NCBI RefSeq assembly: GCF_003285005.1
Contig: NZ_QMFA01000042.1
Location: 1 to 36,062 of the forward strand
Direction of reading: 5' to 3'
Source: Paenibacillus sp. YN15
Lineage (GTDB): Bacteria > Bacillota > Bacilli > Paenibacillales > NBRC-103111
DNA length: 36,062 nt
The notes under the pieces are model-generated. The model had not been told where the DNA came from and did not search any database. It was given only the letters and a program-made list of their open reading frames with translations. The first letter of the stretch is position 1; every line of letters starts with the position of its first letter. Below are positions 1-7,549 of this stretch, one piece after another. The position numbers and the translations under genes are program-made.

Positions 1-18
1 GGCGCGTGCTAGTACCGT

Positions 19-59
19 GCCCTTATAGGGCTGATGGAAGCCACCGGCTAAGCCGGTGG
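19..59. repeat. Pair of adjacent hairpins, possible IS200/IS605-type end
   Basis: Two perfect hairpins lie side by side: GCCCT/AGGGC at 19-31 and CCACCGGC/GCCGGTGG at 41-59 with a TAA loop. No T-run follows, so this is not a typical intrinsic terminator. Hairpins of this kind near the boundary are typical of IS200/IS605 elements, whose ends are imperfect palindromes instead of inverted terminal repeats. No transposase lies in the window, so the element would extend to the left. The assignment is inference. Confidence 0.35.
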
Positions 60-81
60 TTATGACTCGGCGGTTATCGTG

Positions 82-300
82 ATGGCCGTGCCGGAATATC
101 TGCCGCTCCTGCGGCACCGTTACGAGCAGCTGGAGGGACGGCGTTACCGGGTATACTTCCGGGATGCGGCGAGCCTGGGTTCGGTGCTCTTGGGCTGTCC
201 CTGTGAATACCGGATCGAGCGGCCGGGGTGGCTGCGCAATATGATGCAGAACCGGCTTAACCATATGCAGGCTTCCTTCCAGGGGACTTTGCCGCTATGA
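82..300 (+). CDS. Short hypothetical protein or gene fragment (72 aa)
   Basis: A 72-codon reading frame starts at ATG 82; a GTG at 79 is an alternative. No clear ribosome site precedes either start. The protein is basic and aromatic in its first half (RHRYEQLEGRRYRVYF), has a GCPCEY motif in the middle and ends QGTLPL. I do not recognise the family. It begins directly after the two hairpins at 19-59, so it may be the C-terminal remnant of a gene cut by an insertion event, or it may not be expressed at all. Confidence 0.3.
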   Translation: MAVPEYLPLLRHRYEQLEGRRYRVYFRDAASLGSVLLGCPCEYRIERPGWLRNMMQNRLNHMQASFQGTLPL

Positions 301-375
301 CATCATATGGCAGAGCGGCGTGTTAGGATGTGGTTGTTGAAGCAGTTGACCCTCTAACAAAAGGAGCGTGCGGGT

Positions 376-1584
376 ATGAGCGTGGTGCTGAACCGGTTGA
401 AGTACCGGAATTTTTGGGTGACAAGGCTTGGAGCGCTGAAGGCGTGTATGGAGTTTTTGGGCAAAAAGGATTCGGATGCGTGGCTGTTCGGAGCGACAGG
501 ACATGCTTTTGTCCTCAATGTGGCGCCGGACGGGTGCAGCTCCGGTCCAACGGCGTGGAACTGCGATATGATCACCAATCTGGCCCATAATCTGGGGGTC
601 AGCGTCAACGCGGTGAACGGCTGGACAACGGAGCATGATTTTGCCCTGAAGCAGAAGATTGCCTGGGAAAACACCAAGCGGGCGCTGGACAAGGGCCTGC
701 CCTGCTACGGCTGGGAGCTGGGCATTCCGGAGTTTTACACCATTTGCGGCTATAACGAACACGGCTATCTGTACAAAGGCATTGGCACCCCCACGCTGCA
801 ATTTACGGCGGATATGAGCGTGTGGGAGGAAATTCTCCGGGGAGAGGCGGGACCGCAGCTGCGGGAGGCCTTTGCTTCCCAAGGAATACCCCTTGCCGGT
901 CAAGTGACGTTTGGGCCGGGGGGTTATGGGGATATAGTTATCCGCTGTGAAGGAGCGGAGGGGGAATATTGCGCATTTCCCATGAACGGGCAGGTGCAGA
1001 TTCATGATGACTATTCCCGCCACAGCGAAGGGCATAAGCCTTGGGAGGAGCTGGGCAATGCCTCTGTGGGCTGGCTTCATGCGGGTTGGTTGGAATTGGG
1101 GGCGGCCTCCGATGATTTCACCACGGTTCTGGAGGCGTTGGAGTTCGCCGTGGAATTTGCCGCCAATCCGCCCAAATGGGTGATGCCGGGTTATAAATCC
1201 GGCTTGCCCGGCTACGATAACTGGATTCATGCTGTGAGTCATGCGCCGGAGAACGACGATCCCCAAGGGCTGGCCTACAATGGGGAGGTCTGGGCGGAAT
1301 GCCGCCGCTTTGCCGGCGCATTCCTGGAGGAAGCGGCCGACCGGATCGGCGGGCCTGCCGGAGCTTTACTGCGCGAGGCGGCCGTGCCTTACCAGGAGGT
1401 TGCCGCCAGCCTGGCCCGGTACCGCAGTCTCCTGCCCTTCTTTGGCCGGAAGCCCGGTATGCCGGAGGAGCTGCGCCGGGAGCTGCTGCAGGCGCTGGGG
1501 AACGCCCGGAAGGCGGAGGAGGCGGGGCTGGCGGCTCTGAAGACGGCATACGGCACGATGGAGGCGAAGCTCTCTGCCCGTTGA
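376..1584 (+). CDS. Unrecognised 402-aa protein (possible BtrH N-terminal/C39-like fold)
   Basis: The frame starts at ATG 376, about ten bases after AAAAGGAG. The protein has no signal peptide or membrane segment. The first 130 residues contain the conserved-looking stretches DAWLFGATGHAF and CSSGPTAW, followed by GWELGIPEFYTICGY. A cysteine, a glycine-rich turn and aromatic residues in this layout recall the papain-like N-terminal domain of BtrH-type acyltransferases and C39-like proteins, but I cannot confirm a catalytic triad. The C-terminal third is helical and rich in Ala, Arg and Glu. It lies 90 nt upstream of a WYL-domain regulator on the same strand, so the two are probably co-transcribed. 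Function is unknown. Confidence 0.75.
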   Translation: MSVVLNRLKYRNFWVTRLGALKACMEFLGKKDSDAWLFGATGHAFVLNVAPDGCSSGPTAWNCDMITNLAHNLGVSVNAVNGWTTEHDFALKQKIAWENTKRALDKGLPCYGWELGIPEFYTICGYNEHGYLYKGIGTPTLQFTADMSVWEEILRGEAGPQLREAFASQGIPLAGQVTFGPGGYGDIVIRCEGAEGEYCAFPMNGQVQIHDDYSRHSEGHKPWEELGNASVGWLHAGWLELGAASDDFTTVLEALEFAVEFAANPPKWVMPGYKSGLPGYDNWIHAVSHAPENDDPQGLAYNGEVWAECRRFAGAFLEEAADRIGGPAGALLREAAVPYQEVAASLARYRSLLPFFGRKPGMPEELRRELLQALGNARKAEEAGLAALKTAYGTMEAKLSAR

Positions 1585-1674
1585 CAATTGAACTTGGCGG
1601 AAGTGCAGCGGGTATCCTGCCGCCGACGGCGAGGAAAGTATGAAGCTTCCGGCAGATAAAAGGGGGACGTAAAG

Positions 1675-2652
1675 ATGCGGATGGACAGACTGTTGAATAT
1701 GGTGGCGCTTCTGGCCAACCGCCGGCAGATGAAGGCTCAGGAGCTGGCGGACCATTTTGGCGTGTCGGTGCGCACTATCTACCGGGATGCGGATACCATC
1801 AGTCTGGCGGGCTTTCCCATTGTCTCCTATCCCGGCGCGGGGGGCGGACTTGGCATCGCCGAAGGCTTCCGGCTGGACCGGACGGTGCTGTCGGAGGAGG
1901 AGCTGTCCAGCGTGCTGCTGGCTTTGCACAGCACCTCCGGCCTGTGGCCCGGCGATACCGGCTCCGCTGCCCTGGAGAAGCTGAAGGCGGTGCTGGCGGG
2001 AGCCTGCCGGGCTGAAGCGGGACATGCCTGGCTGCTGGAGGGGATGGACAGCCTGCGCTTCGACTATGCCCCGTGGAGCCGCCCGGAGGGGTATGCGGAG
2101 GAGCTTACGCTGCTGCGTCAAGGTGTGGAAGCCCGCCGCCTGGCCCGCTTCCATTATTTCAGCGCTGCGGGAGAGTCTGTGGAGCGTGTAGTGGAGCCTT
2201 ATACCCTGGTGATGAAAAGCGGGCAGTGGTATCTTTACGCCTATTGCCTGCTCCGCCAGGATTTCCGGTTGTTCCGGCTCTCCCGGATGCGGGAGCTGGA
2301 GCTGGCGGAGGAGCATTTCCGGCGGCGCGAGACGGAAGCGGCTTCTCTGCCCTGGAACAACGAGTGGCCCATGGAGGGCTCTCAGGTGGAGCTGAAGCTG
2401 CGGTTTCCCGGGCGGCTGCGGCCGCTGGTGGAGGAATGGTTCGGCTGGGGGCTGCTTCACCTGGAGCCGGGCGGGGAAACCCAAGAGGAAGATCAGGTGG
2501 CCATCGTGCGGATGCCCGAGGATAACCGGCTCATTGGGTACTTGCTCAGCTTCGGAGAGCTGGTGGAGGTGCTGGAGCCGGAGCGCGTCCGCCGGAGGCT
2601 GCGGGAGGCGGCTTTGGCCGTGGCTGCCCGGTATGCGGACGGCGGGGAGTAA
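1675..2652 (+). CDS. HTH/WYL-domain transcriptional regulator (YafY type)
   Basis: The frame starts at ATG 1675 behind AAAAGGGGG. Residues 3-60 form a DeoR/HTH_11-like winged helix (MVALLANRRQMKAQELADHF, then VSVRTIYRDADTI). Residues about 135-215 form the WYL domain, with VEPYTLVMKSGQWYLYAYC and the arginine-rich FRLFRLSRMREL, the segment thought to bind a ligand. A WCX-like C-terminal extension follows. At 325 aa it has the usual length of this family of ligand-responsive DNA-binding regulators. It follows the unrecognised 376-1584 gene on the same strand and may control it. The ligand cannot be told from the sequence. Confidence 0.93.
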   Translation: MRMDRLLNMVALLANRRQMKAQELADHFGVSVRTIYRDADTISLAGFPIVSYPGAGGGLGIAEGFRLDRTVLSEEELSSVLLALHSTSGLWPGDTGSAALEKLKAVLAGACRAEAGHAWLLEGMDSLRFDYAPWSRPEGYAEELTLLRQGVEARRLARFHYFSAAGESVERVVEPYTLVMKSGQWYLYAYCLLRQDFRLFRLSRMRELELAEEHFRRRETEAASLPWNNEWPMEGSQVELKLRFPGRLRPLVEEWFGWGLLHLEPGGETQEEDQVAIVRMPEDNRLIGYLLSFGELVEVLEPERVRRRLREAALAVAARYADGGE

Positions 2653-2690
2653 GCCGGAGCCCGCGCATACGCGGAAGTGCTGCCTCCGGC
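2653..2690. other. Inverted repeat after the WYL regulator gene
   Basis: GCCGGAG at 2653-2659 pairs with CTCCGGC at 2684-2690. No T-run follows, so it is a structured 3' end and not a standard terminator. Confidence 0.4.
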
Positions 2691-2780
2691 TTAGGCCCCT
2701 GAGTCAAGGGGATAATACAAGGAAAGGGCCGCGCTGCCCCTCCCCAGCCTCTTCCTTGCCTATGGAATTCCGCCAAACTG

Positions 2781-2802
2781 CCGGGTCTCCCGGGGCTTTT
2801 TT
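2781..2802 (+). terminator. Candidate intrinsic terminator
   Basis: CCGGG/CCCGG with a 3-nt loop (2781-2793) is followed by GGC and six T residues. It lies between the regulator gene and the GyrI-like gene and would close the first transcription unit. The stem is short. Confidence 0.5.
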
Positions 2803-2880
2803 GAAAACCTGACGTTCTGTTGTCACAGCCTGGGGTTATACTGGGGAAGAAGAAGTCCCATATGACCAAGGAGGAAGGAC

Positions 2881-3495
2881 ATGGCAATGGACAAGCTGGA
2901 TTTGAAGAAAGCATACCGCGAGCTTTACCGGGCCAAACCCCAGCCCGCGCTGGTGGAGGTGCCGCCGCTGCACTATCTGATGATTGACGGGGAAGGGAAC
3001 CCCAATACGGCCCAGGCGTACAAGGAGTCGGTAGAGGCGCTGTTTTCCCTGTCTTATACCCTCAAATTTATGATCAAGCGTATGCCGGAGGGGACAGATT
3101 ACGGCGTGATGCCTCTGGAGGGGTTGTGGTGGACCGAGCCCATAGAGGCGTTCAGCGTAGAGCGCAAGGAGGATTGGAAATGGACCTCCCTGATGCTGCA
3201 GCCGGACTTCATCACTCCGGCCCTTATGGAAGAAGCCCGGCAGCAAGCGGCCGCCAAAAAGGAGCTGCCCGCCCTCCCGCTCATCCGTTTGGAGCGCCTG
3301 GAGGAAGGAAAATGCGCCCAGGTGCTGCATATCGGCCCTTATGCGGAGGAGGCGCCCACTGTTCAGCGGCTGCATGATTTTATCCGGGAGCAGGGTCTAC
3401 GCCTCCGGGGCAAGCACCACGAAATCTACTTGGGCGACCCCAGGCGCGCCGCTCCCGACAAGCTGCAAACCATCATCCGCCAGCCGGTGGAATGA
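2881..3495 (+). CDS. GyrI-like small-molecule-binding domain protein
   Basis: The start is ATG 2881, behind AAGGAGGAAGG. The 204-aa soluble protein matches the GyrI-like/SOUL-type small-molecule-binding fold that is fused to MerR or AraC regulators or found alone. Visible family features are PPLHYLMIDGEGNPN near residue 30, EGLWWTEP near residue 81, and the C-terminal CAQVLHIGPYAEEAPTV and HHEIYLGDPRRAAPDKL blocks. There is no DNA-binding domain, so this is the stand-alone form. Such proteins are thought to bind hydrophobic or cationic compounds, and some have hydrolase activity. It appears to be monocistronic, with possible terminators on either side (2781-2802 and 3586-3621). Confidence 0.88.
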   Translation: MAMDKLDLKKAYRELYRAKPQPALVEVPPLHYLMIDGEGNPNTAQAYKESVEALFSLSYTLKFMIKRMPEGTDYGVMPLEGLWWTEPIEAFSVERKEDWKWTSLMLQPDFITPALMEEARQQAAAKKELPALPLIRLERLEEGKCAQVLHIGPYAEEAPTVQRLHDFIREQGLRLRGKHHEIYLGDPRRAAPDKLQTIIRQPVE

Positions 3496-3527
3496 CAGCA
3501 TTGGCTTTGCCGCTGCCTGCCGCCTAT

Positions 3528-3557
3528 TTGACTTTGCCGCTGCCCTGGTTTTATGCT
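3528..3557 (+). promoter_or_regulatory. Candidate sigma-A promoter for the DUF2252 gene
   Basis: TTGACT (3528-3533) and TATGCT (3552-3557) are 18 nt apart; a GATAAT overlaps just downstream. Initiation here would place the terminator-like hairpin at 3586-3621 inside the leader of the next gene. Confidence 0.4.
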
Positions 3558-3585
3558 GATAATAGAAGCATCACCCACCGCGAGC

Positions 3586-3621
3586 ACACCCCGATTGCCA
3601 TTATGCAATAGGGGTGTTTTT
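3586..3621 (+). terminator. Strong intrinsic terminator or leader attenuator
   Basis: ACACCCC (3586-3592) pairs with GGGGTGT (3611-3617). Inside it ATTGC pairs with GCAAT around a CATTAT loop, and five T residues follow. It closes the GyrI-like transcript, and because the candidate promoter at 3528-3557 lies upstream, it could also attenuate the DUF2252 gene. Confidence 0.75.
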
Positions 3622-3647
3622 GGCTATAAAAGAGGAGGATTTGCCTT

Positions 3648-5006
3648 ATGTATGAATCCATTATCGAGAAGGTCAAGCATACCCACCGTCACCTCCGGCA
3701 GCAGGCGCTGGCCACCATGTTCGACCAGTTCGATATCCGCATTATGAAGCTGGACCAAACCGGCCGGATGCTGAAATACAGCAAAATGGCCGAGTCGCCC
3801 TATTCCTTTTTCCGCGGGAGCGCCTATCTGTTCTATTCCGACGTGTCCCGGGAGTGGTTCCCTTATCATACGGCGGAGGACCGGCCCACTTGGGTGCAGG
3901 GGGATCTGCACCTGGAGAATTTCGGCGCGTTCCGGGACGAAAACGGCGATCTGGTTTACGACATCAATGATTTTGACGAGGGCTGCCTGGGTTCCTATCT
4001 CTACGACCTGCTGCGGATGTCTGCAAGCATTGCCCTGGCGGGCCGGGAGCTGGGACTGGACGAGCGGGAGCGGATCGAAGCTATCGAAGCTTACGCGGAA
4101 GCCTATTACCGGCAAATCCGCAGGTTTGCCCAGCGGGAGGAGGACCCGTCCCGGCTGCAGTTCGGCGAGGACAATACCGAGGGCAGCATCCGCAAGCTTT
4201 TGCGCAAGCTGGCAAAGCGGGAGCCACATAAGTTTGTGCTGTCGGTGACAGACGGCGTTAGTGACCGGCGTTTTGTCCGTTCTGTGGAGCTGGAGGAGGT
4301 GGAGGCGGAAACACGCAAGGCCCTTCTGGCCGCCTGGCGGGAATATACCGCGATGCTGGGGCGGGAGCGGGGGATTGAAGCGCGTTTTTTGCAGATAAAG
4401 GATATGGCGGTGAAAAAGGGCTCGGGTACGGCGTCCATTGGGCTGGACCGCTATTATCTGCTCATTGAAGGGGGCGGCGCGGCGGATGCCCTGGATGATG
4501 TGGTGCTGGAGGTAAAGGAGGCGCGGGTGCCGATACCGGCTTATTTTTTGCCGTACCGGGAGGAGTTCTGGCAGGAATTTGGCCATCAGGGCAAGCGGGT
4601 GGCGGCAACCCAGCAGGCTATGCACCATGAGGCGGACCCGTTTCTTGGCTATCTGACTGTCGGAGGCAAGCATTATTACATCCGGGAGCGCTCCCCTTAT
4701 AAGAAGAAGCTGAAGCTTTCCGATCTGGAGGGGAAAAAGGATTTTCTTGAGGCGCTGGAGATTATGGGGCGGATTACGGCCAAGGCCCATGCCCGGGCGG
4801 ATGCGGATGTGGAAAACGGCATGCTGTCCTACCATAGCGAGGATGAGATTGCGCAGGCCATGGGAGACAAAAGCGGTGTGTTCACCAGGGATTTGGCCCT
4901 GTGGGCGATGTCTTATGCAAGGCAGACGGAGGAGGATTACCGGCTGTTTCTGGACTGGGTGCAGCAGGGCGCTCCGGCTGCCGGGGAGCTTCTTTTGCCG
5001 GAGTAA
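3648..5006 (+). CDS. DUF2252 family protein (kinase-like fold)
   Basis: ATG 3648 follows AGAGGAGG. The 452-aa protein matches the DUF2252 family, which resembles aminoglycoside-phosphotransferase/protein-kinase-like enzymes. The diagnostic motifs are present: FFRGSAYLFYSD near residue 54, GDLHLENFG at 85-93 (the place of the catalytic Asp and Asn in kinase-like folds) and YDINDFDE at 104-111 (metal-binding Asp region). Further C-terminal blocks are KGSGTASIGLDRYYLL and YYIRERSPYKK. No signal peptide or membrane segment is seen. The substrate of this family is not established, so I assign no reaction. It appears to be its own transcription unit. Confidence 0.9.
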   Translation: MYESIIEKVKHTHRHLRQQALATMFDQFDIRIMKLDQTGRMLKYSKMAESPYSFFRGSAYLFYSDVSREWFPYHTAEDRPTWVQGDLHLENFGAFRDENGDLVYDINDFDEGCLGSYLYDLLRMSASIALAGRELGLDERERIEAIEAYAEAYYRQIRRFAQREEDPSRLQFGEDNTEGSIRKLLRKLAKREPHKFVLSVTDGVSDRRFVRSVELEEVEAETRKALLAAWREYTAMLGRERGIEARFLQIKDMAVKKGSGTASIGLDRYYLLIEGGGAADALDDVVLEVKEARVPIPAYFLPYREEFWQEFGHQGKRVAATQQAMHHEADPFLGYLTVGGKHYYIRERSPYKKKLKLSDLEGKKDFLEALEIMGRITAKAHARADADVENGMLSYHSEDEIAQAMGDKSGVFTRDLALWAMSYARQTEEDYRLFLDWVQQGAPAAGELLLPE

Positions 5007-5044
5007 GAAGGAGAGGTTCTGTCCGGGGTTGGAAAAGGCCGGGT

Positions 5045-5074
5045 TTGGAGACGCCCACCGGGGTATGGTAAAAT
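5045..5074 (+). promoter_or_regulatory. Candidate promoter for the S41 protease gene
   Basis: TTGGAG (5045-5050) and TAAAAT (5069-5074) are 18 nt apart. A TATGG just before the -10 could act as an extended element. The protease gene starts about 90 nt downstream. Confidence 0.35.
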
Positions 5075-5165
5075 ATCCTTTTATAAGACCGGTAACCAAC
5101 TTGGCGTCCGGCACAAGCATGCATAAGCGGTTTTCCCCTGCGGAAAGCCCTGGGAGGTCGTTTGG

Positions 5166-6548
5166 ATGGGCAAGCGTTTCAGGAGCACAGCAACTGCAGT
5201 AATCGTCACGGCGGTGGCCGCCAGCGGCTTAACCTTTGCCTATACCCGCAATCATTACGAGAAATGGGACAAGCTGGATGCGGTGTATCAGCATCTGGCG
5301 GCGGAATATGTGGAGCCGGTGACGGAGAGCAAGCTGCTGGACGGGGCGTTGGACGGCATGATGAAGGCGCTGGATGACCCGTATTCCGTTTATATGAACC
5401 AGGAGGAATCCAAAAGCTTCGGAGAGGTGATCAGCTCCTCTTTTGTGGGCATTGGAGCGGAGATTGAGGAGCGGGACGGGCGGATTGTCATCGTGTCCCC
5501 CATTAAGGGCGCGCCTGCCGAGAAGGCGGGGCTTAAGCCCAATGACCGGATTGTCAAGCTGGGCGAAACCAGTCTCATCGGCATGAAGTCTACGGAGGCG
5601 GTGAAGCTGCTCCGCGGCGAGAAGGGCACCAAGGCCGAGCTGACCATCGAAAGACCCGGGGAAACCGAGCCGATCCAGGTGACTGTCATCCGGGATGTAA
5701 TTCCCATTGAGACGGTGTACAGCAACCTGCTGGACAACGGCATCGGGGTGATTCAAATCACTTCCGTTTCGGAGACAACGGGCGCAGAGTTCGCCAAGCA
5801 GCTGTCTGAGCTGAAAGGAAAGGGGATGAAGGGGCTGGTGCTGGATTTGCGCCAGAATCCCGGCGGTCTGCTGGACCAGGCGGTGGAAATCGGCGAGATG
5901 CTGCTCCCCGCAGGCCAAACGCTGCTTAAGGTAGAGGACCGGGACGGGCGGACCCAGGAATACCGGGCAAGAGGCAGCGGCAAGAATCCCAGCGTGGCGG
6001 GTTTGCCCATGGTGGGCCTCATCGACGGCGGCACAGCCAGCGCCGGAGAGATCCTGGCAGGCGCGTTGAAGGAATCGGCAGGCGCCAAGCTGGTGGGCGA
6101 GAAAACCTTCGGCAAGGGCACGGCCCAGACCATTATGAACCTGAAGGACGGCTCCACGGTGAAATACACCAATGCCAAGTGGCTGACTCCCGGCGGCACA
6201 TGGATTCACAAAACCGGCATCGCTCCCGATGTGGAGGTGGCTTTGCCGGAATATGCCTCAACGCCTTATGTCAGCCCCGACAAGGAGTGGAAGCAGGACA
6301 GCTATGCCACCGAGGTGAAAAGCATCCAGGTGATGCTGGGAGCGCTGGGGTTTGATCCCGGCCGGAAGGACGGATACTTCGACGGGAAAACGGCGGAGGC
6401 TGTGAAGGCATTCCAATCCGCCCAGAGCTTCGAAGCCACCGGCGTGGCAGGCGGGGAAACCCTGCGGAGGATGACGGAGCTTTTGGCAGCGGAGTTGAAA
6501 AAGAATGACCCGCAGCTCCAGGCGGCAATCAAGCTTTTGGCTCCTTGA
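5166..6548 (+). CDS. S41 family C-terminal processing peptidase (CtpA/CtpB type)
   Basis: ATG 5166 follows GGAGG. Residues 8-26 form an uncleaved-looking membrane anchor or signal peptide, so the enzyme acts outside the membrane. The order is an N-terminal helical region, a PDZ domain (about 88-175, with the GIGAEI ligand-loop region), the tail-specific protease core (about 185-365) and a C-terminal PG_binding_1 repeat (about 383-445, VMLGALGFDPGRKDGYFDG). The Ser/Lys dyad is visible as S292 in GTASAGE and K317 in FGKGTAQT, with Gln321 four residues on, the same spacing as in B. subtilis CtpB. Proteases of this kind cut C-terminal tails of envelope or sporulation proteins. The peptidoglycan-binding domain fits a cell-wall location. 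The assignment to CtpA or CtpB is not resolved. Confidence 0.93.
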   Translation: MGKRFRSTATAVIVTAVAASGLTFAYTRNHYEKWDKLDAVYQHLAAEYVEPVTESKLLDGALDGMMKALDDPYSVYMNQEESKSFGEVISSSFVGIGAEIEERDGRIVIVSPIKGAPAEKAGLKPNDRIVKLGETSLIGMKSTEAVKLLRGEKGTKAELTIERPGETEPIQVTVIRDVIPIETVYSNLLDNGIGVIQITSVSETTGAEFAKQLSELKGKGMKGLVLDLRQNPGGLLDQAVEIGEMLLPAGQTLLKVEDRDGRTQEYRARGSGKNPSVAGLPMVGLIDGGTASAGEILAGALKESAGAKLVGEKTFGKGTAQTIMNLKDGSTVKYTNAKWLTPGGTWIHKTGIAPDVEVALPEYASTPYVSPDKEWKQDSYATEVKSIQVMLGALGFDPGRKDGYFDGKTAEAVKAFQSAQSFEATGVAGGETLRRMTELLAAELKKNDPQLQAAIKLLAP

Positions 6549-6582
6549 GCGAGGTTCTGAAGGCTATGAAACCGCCTCCTTA

Positions 6583-6626
6583 AAATACGAACTATATTCA
6601 TCCTTTCTACACAAACGTTCGGTTTT
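6583..6626 (+). promoter_or_regulatory. Inverted pair of PurBoxes (PurR operator)
   Basis: AAATACGAACTAT (6583-6595) and the reverse complement of 6614-6626 (AAAACCGAACGTT) each match the known PurBox consensus AWWWCCGAACWWT at 12 of 13 positions. They face each other with an 18-nt gap, close to the 16-17 nt of B. subtilis PurR targets. They lie directly upstream of the -35 box of the purine operon. This implies repression by a PurR orthologue that is relieved by PRPP. Confidence 0.88.
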
Positions 6627-6631
6627 TAAGG

Positions 6632-6661
6632 TTGACATAGCCGCTATGGGACTGTTAAACT
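6632..6661 (+). promoter_or_regulatory. Purine operon promoter
   Basis: A perfect TTGACA at 6632-6637 is followed after 18 nt by TAAACT (6656-6661). The riboswitch starts about 40 nt downstream, which fits an initiation site near 6668. Confidence 0.7.
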
Positions 6662-6701
6662 TAACATGGACAAGTAAACTATTATATTTTGCATTCGTTG
6701 C

Positions 6702-6774
6702 ATGACTCGTATATCTTCGGGGATAGGGCCCGAACGTTTCTACCCGGCAACCGTAAATTACCGGACTACGAGCG
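6702..6774 (+). ncRNA. Guanine-class purine riboswitch aptamer
   Basis: P1 is CTCGTA (6706-6711) paired with TACGAG (6767-6772). Between them are the conserved GGATAGGG, the GTTTCTACC core (starting at 6736), CCGTAAA and GGACTACGAG. The nucleotide that selects the ligand is the C in GACTACG, as in xpt-type guanine sensors; adenine sensors carry U here. The GAGCGAA at 6770-6776 is perfectly complementary to TTCGCTC at 6825-6831, a possible competing (antiterminator) helix that uses the 3' side of P1. Guanine or hypoxanthine binding should favour termination before purE. Confidence 0.93.
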
Positions 6775-6918
6775 AAGGATGCCTGATTTGGGTCTGCCCA
6801 CGCGGGACATACGCGGCAGCCGTATTCGCTCATATCCGTAAATTGCATTTTGCCCGTCGCCGGCCGCCTGTTTCTTTGGGCTCCGGTGGCGCTGCATGCG
6901 CGCAGCTTATCTGCTTTT

Positions 6919-6954
6919 GCGGCCACAGGTGAATACCGGCTTGCCGCGTTTTTT
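6919..6954 (+). terminator. Riboswitch-controlled terminator candidate
   Basis: GCGGC (6919-6923) pairs with GCCGC (6943-6947) around an inner GGT/ACC hairpin, followed by G and six T residues. It lies about 145 nt after the aptamer and 34 nt before purE, so the expression platform is longer than in B. subtilis xpt or pur leaders. Confidence 0.6.
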
Positions 6955-6988
6955 ATCCCTTTTATTCCTATAGAAAGAAGGATGTCAG

Positions 6989-7477
6989 ATGACGCCAGTT
7001 GTCGGAGTAATCATGGGCAGCCAGTCGGATTGGGAAACCATGAAGCTTGCTTGCCAGCCTTTGGAGGAATTCGGCATTCCTTATGAAAAGAAAGTGGTGT
7101 CCGCCCACCGCACCCCGGATTTGATGTTTGAATACGCGGAGCAGGCGGCCGGGCGCGGCATCAAGGTGATCATTGCCGGAGCGGGCGGAGCCGCCCATCT
7201 GCCGGGGATGGTGGCGGCCAAGACGGTGCTGCCGGTTATTGGCGTCCCTGTGAAGACCTCCACCCTGAACGGGCTGGACTCGCTGTTGTCCATTGTGCAA
7301 ATGCCGGGGGGCATTCCCGTGGCTACGGTAGCCATCGGAAACGCCGGGGCCACCAACGCGGGTTTGCTGGCTGCGCAGATTCTGGGGGCGTTTGACCGGT
7401 CGTTGGCGGCCAAGGTAACCTCGCGGCGGGAGCGGATCAGCCGGGAAGCGATGGAGAGCAGCGAGCGGCTTGTGTAA
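6989..7477 (+). CDS. purE: N5-carboxyaminoimidazole ribonucleotide mutase
   Basis: This class I PurE converts N5-CAIR, made by PurK, to CAIR. ATG 6989 follows AGAAAGAAGGA. The 162-aa protein has the full set of family motifs: GSQSDW (10-15, phosphate binding), SAHRTP (38-43, with the catalytic His40), [12 protein letters not shown] (63-74) and the C-terminal [14 protein letters not shown] with GATNAGLLA. Length is normal. It is the first gene of the purine operon, behind the PurBoxes and riboswitch. PurK follows directly, which supports the two-step bacterial route to CAIR. Confidence 0.97.
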   Translation: MTPVVGVIMGSQSDWETMKLACQPLEEFGIPYEKKVVSAHRTPDLMFEYAEQAAGRGIKVIIAGAGGAAHLPGMVAAKTVLPVIGVPVKTSTLNGLDSLLSIVQMPGGIPVATVAIGNAGATNAGLLAAQILGAFDRSLAAKVTSRRERISREAMESSERLV

Positions 7478-7549
7478 GTGACCGGCCGAACGGCGGCGCA
7501 TGGCTTATGTGGGAAAGACGGACGGCAGCGGAAAGGTGGACGGGCTTTC

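Noticed and set aside
295-1266. Long open frames on the strand opposite the 376-1584 gene and opposite many other genes here
   Set aside because: They are antisense shadows typical of GC-rich DNA; the coding strand has recognisable domains and ribosome sites.
2820-2842. Promoter for the GyrI-like gene (TTGTCA and TATACT)
   Set aside because: The two hexamers are only 11 nt apart, too close for sigma-A; no alternative -35 is convincing.
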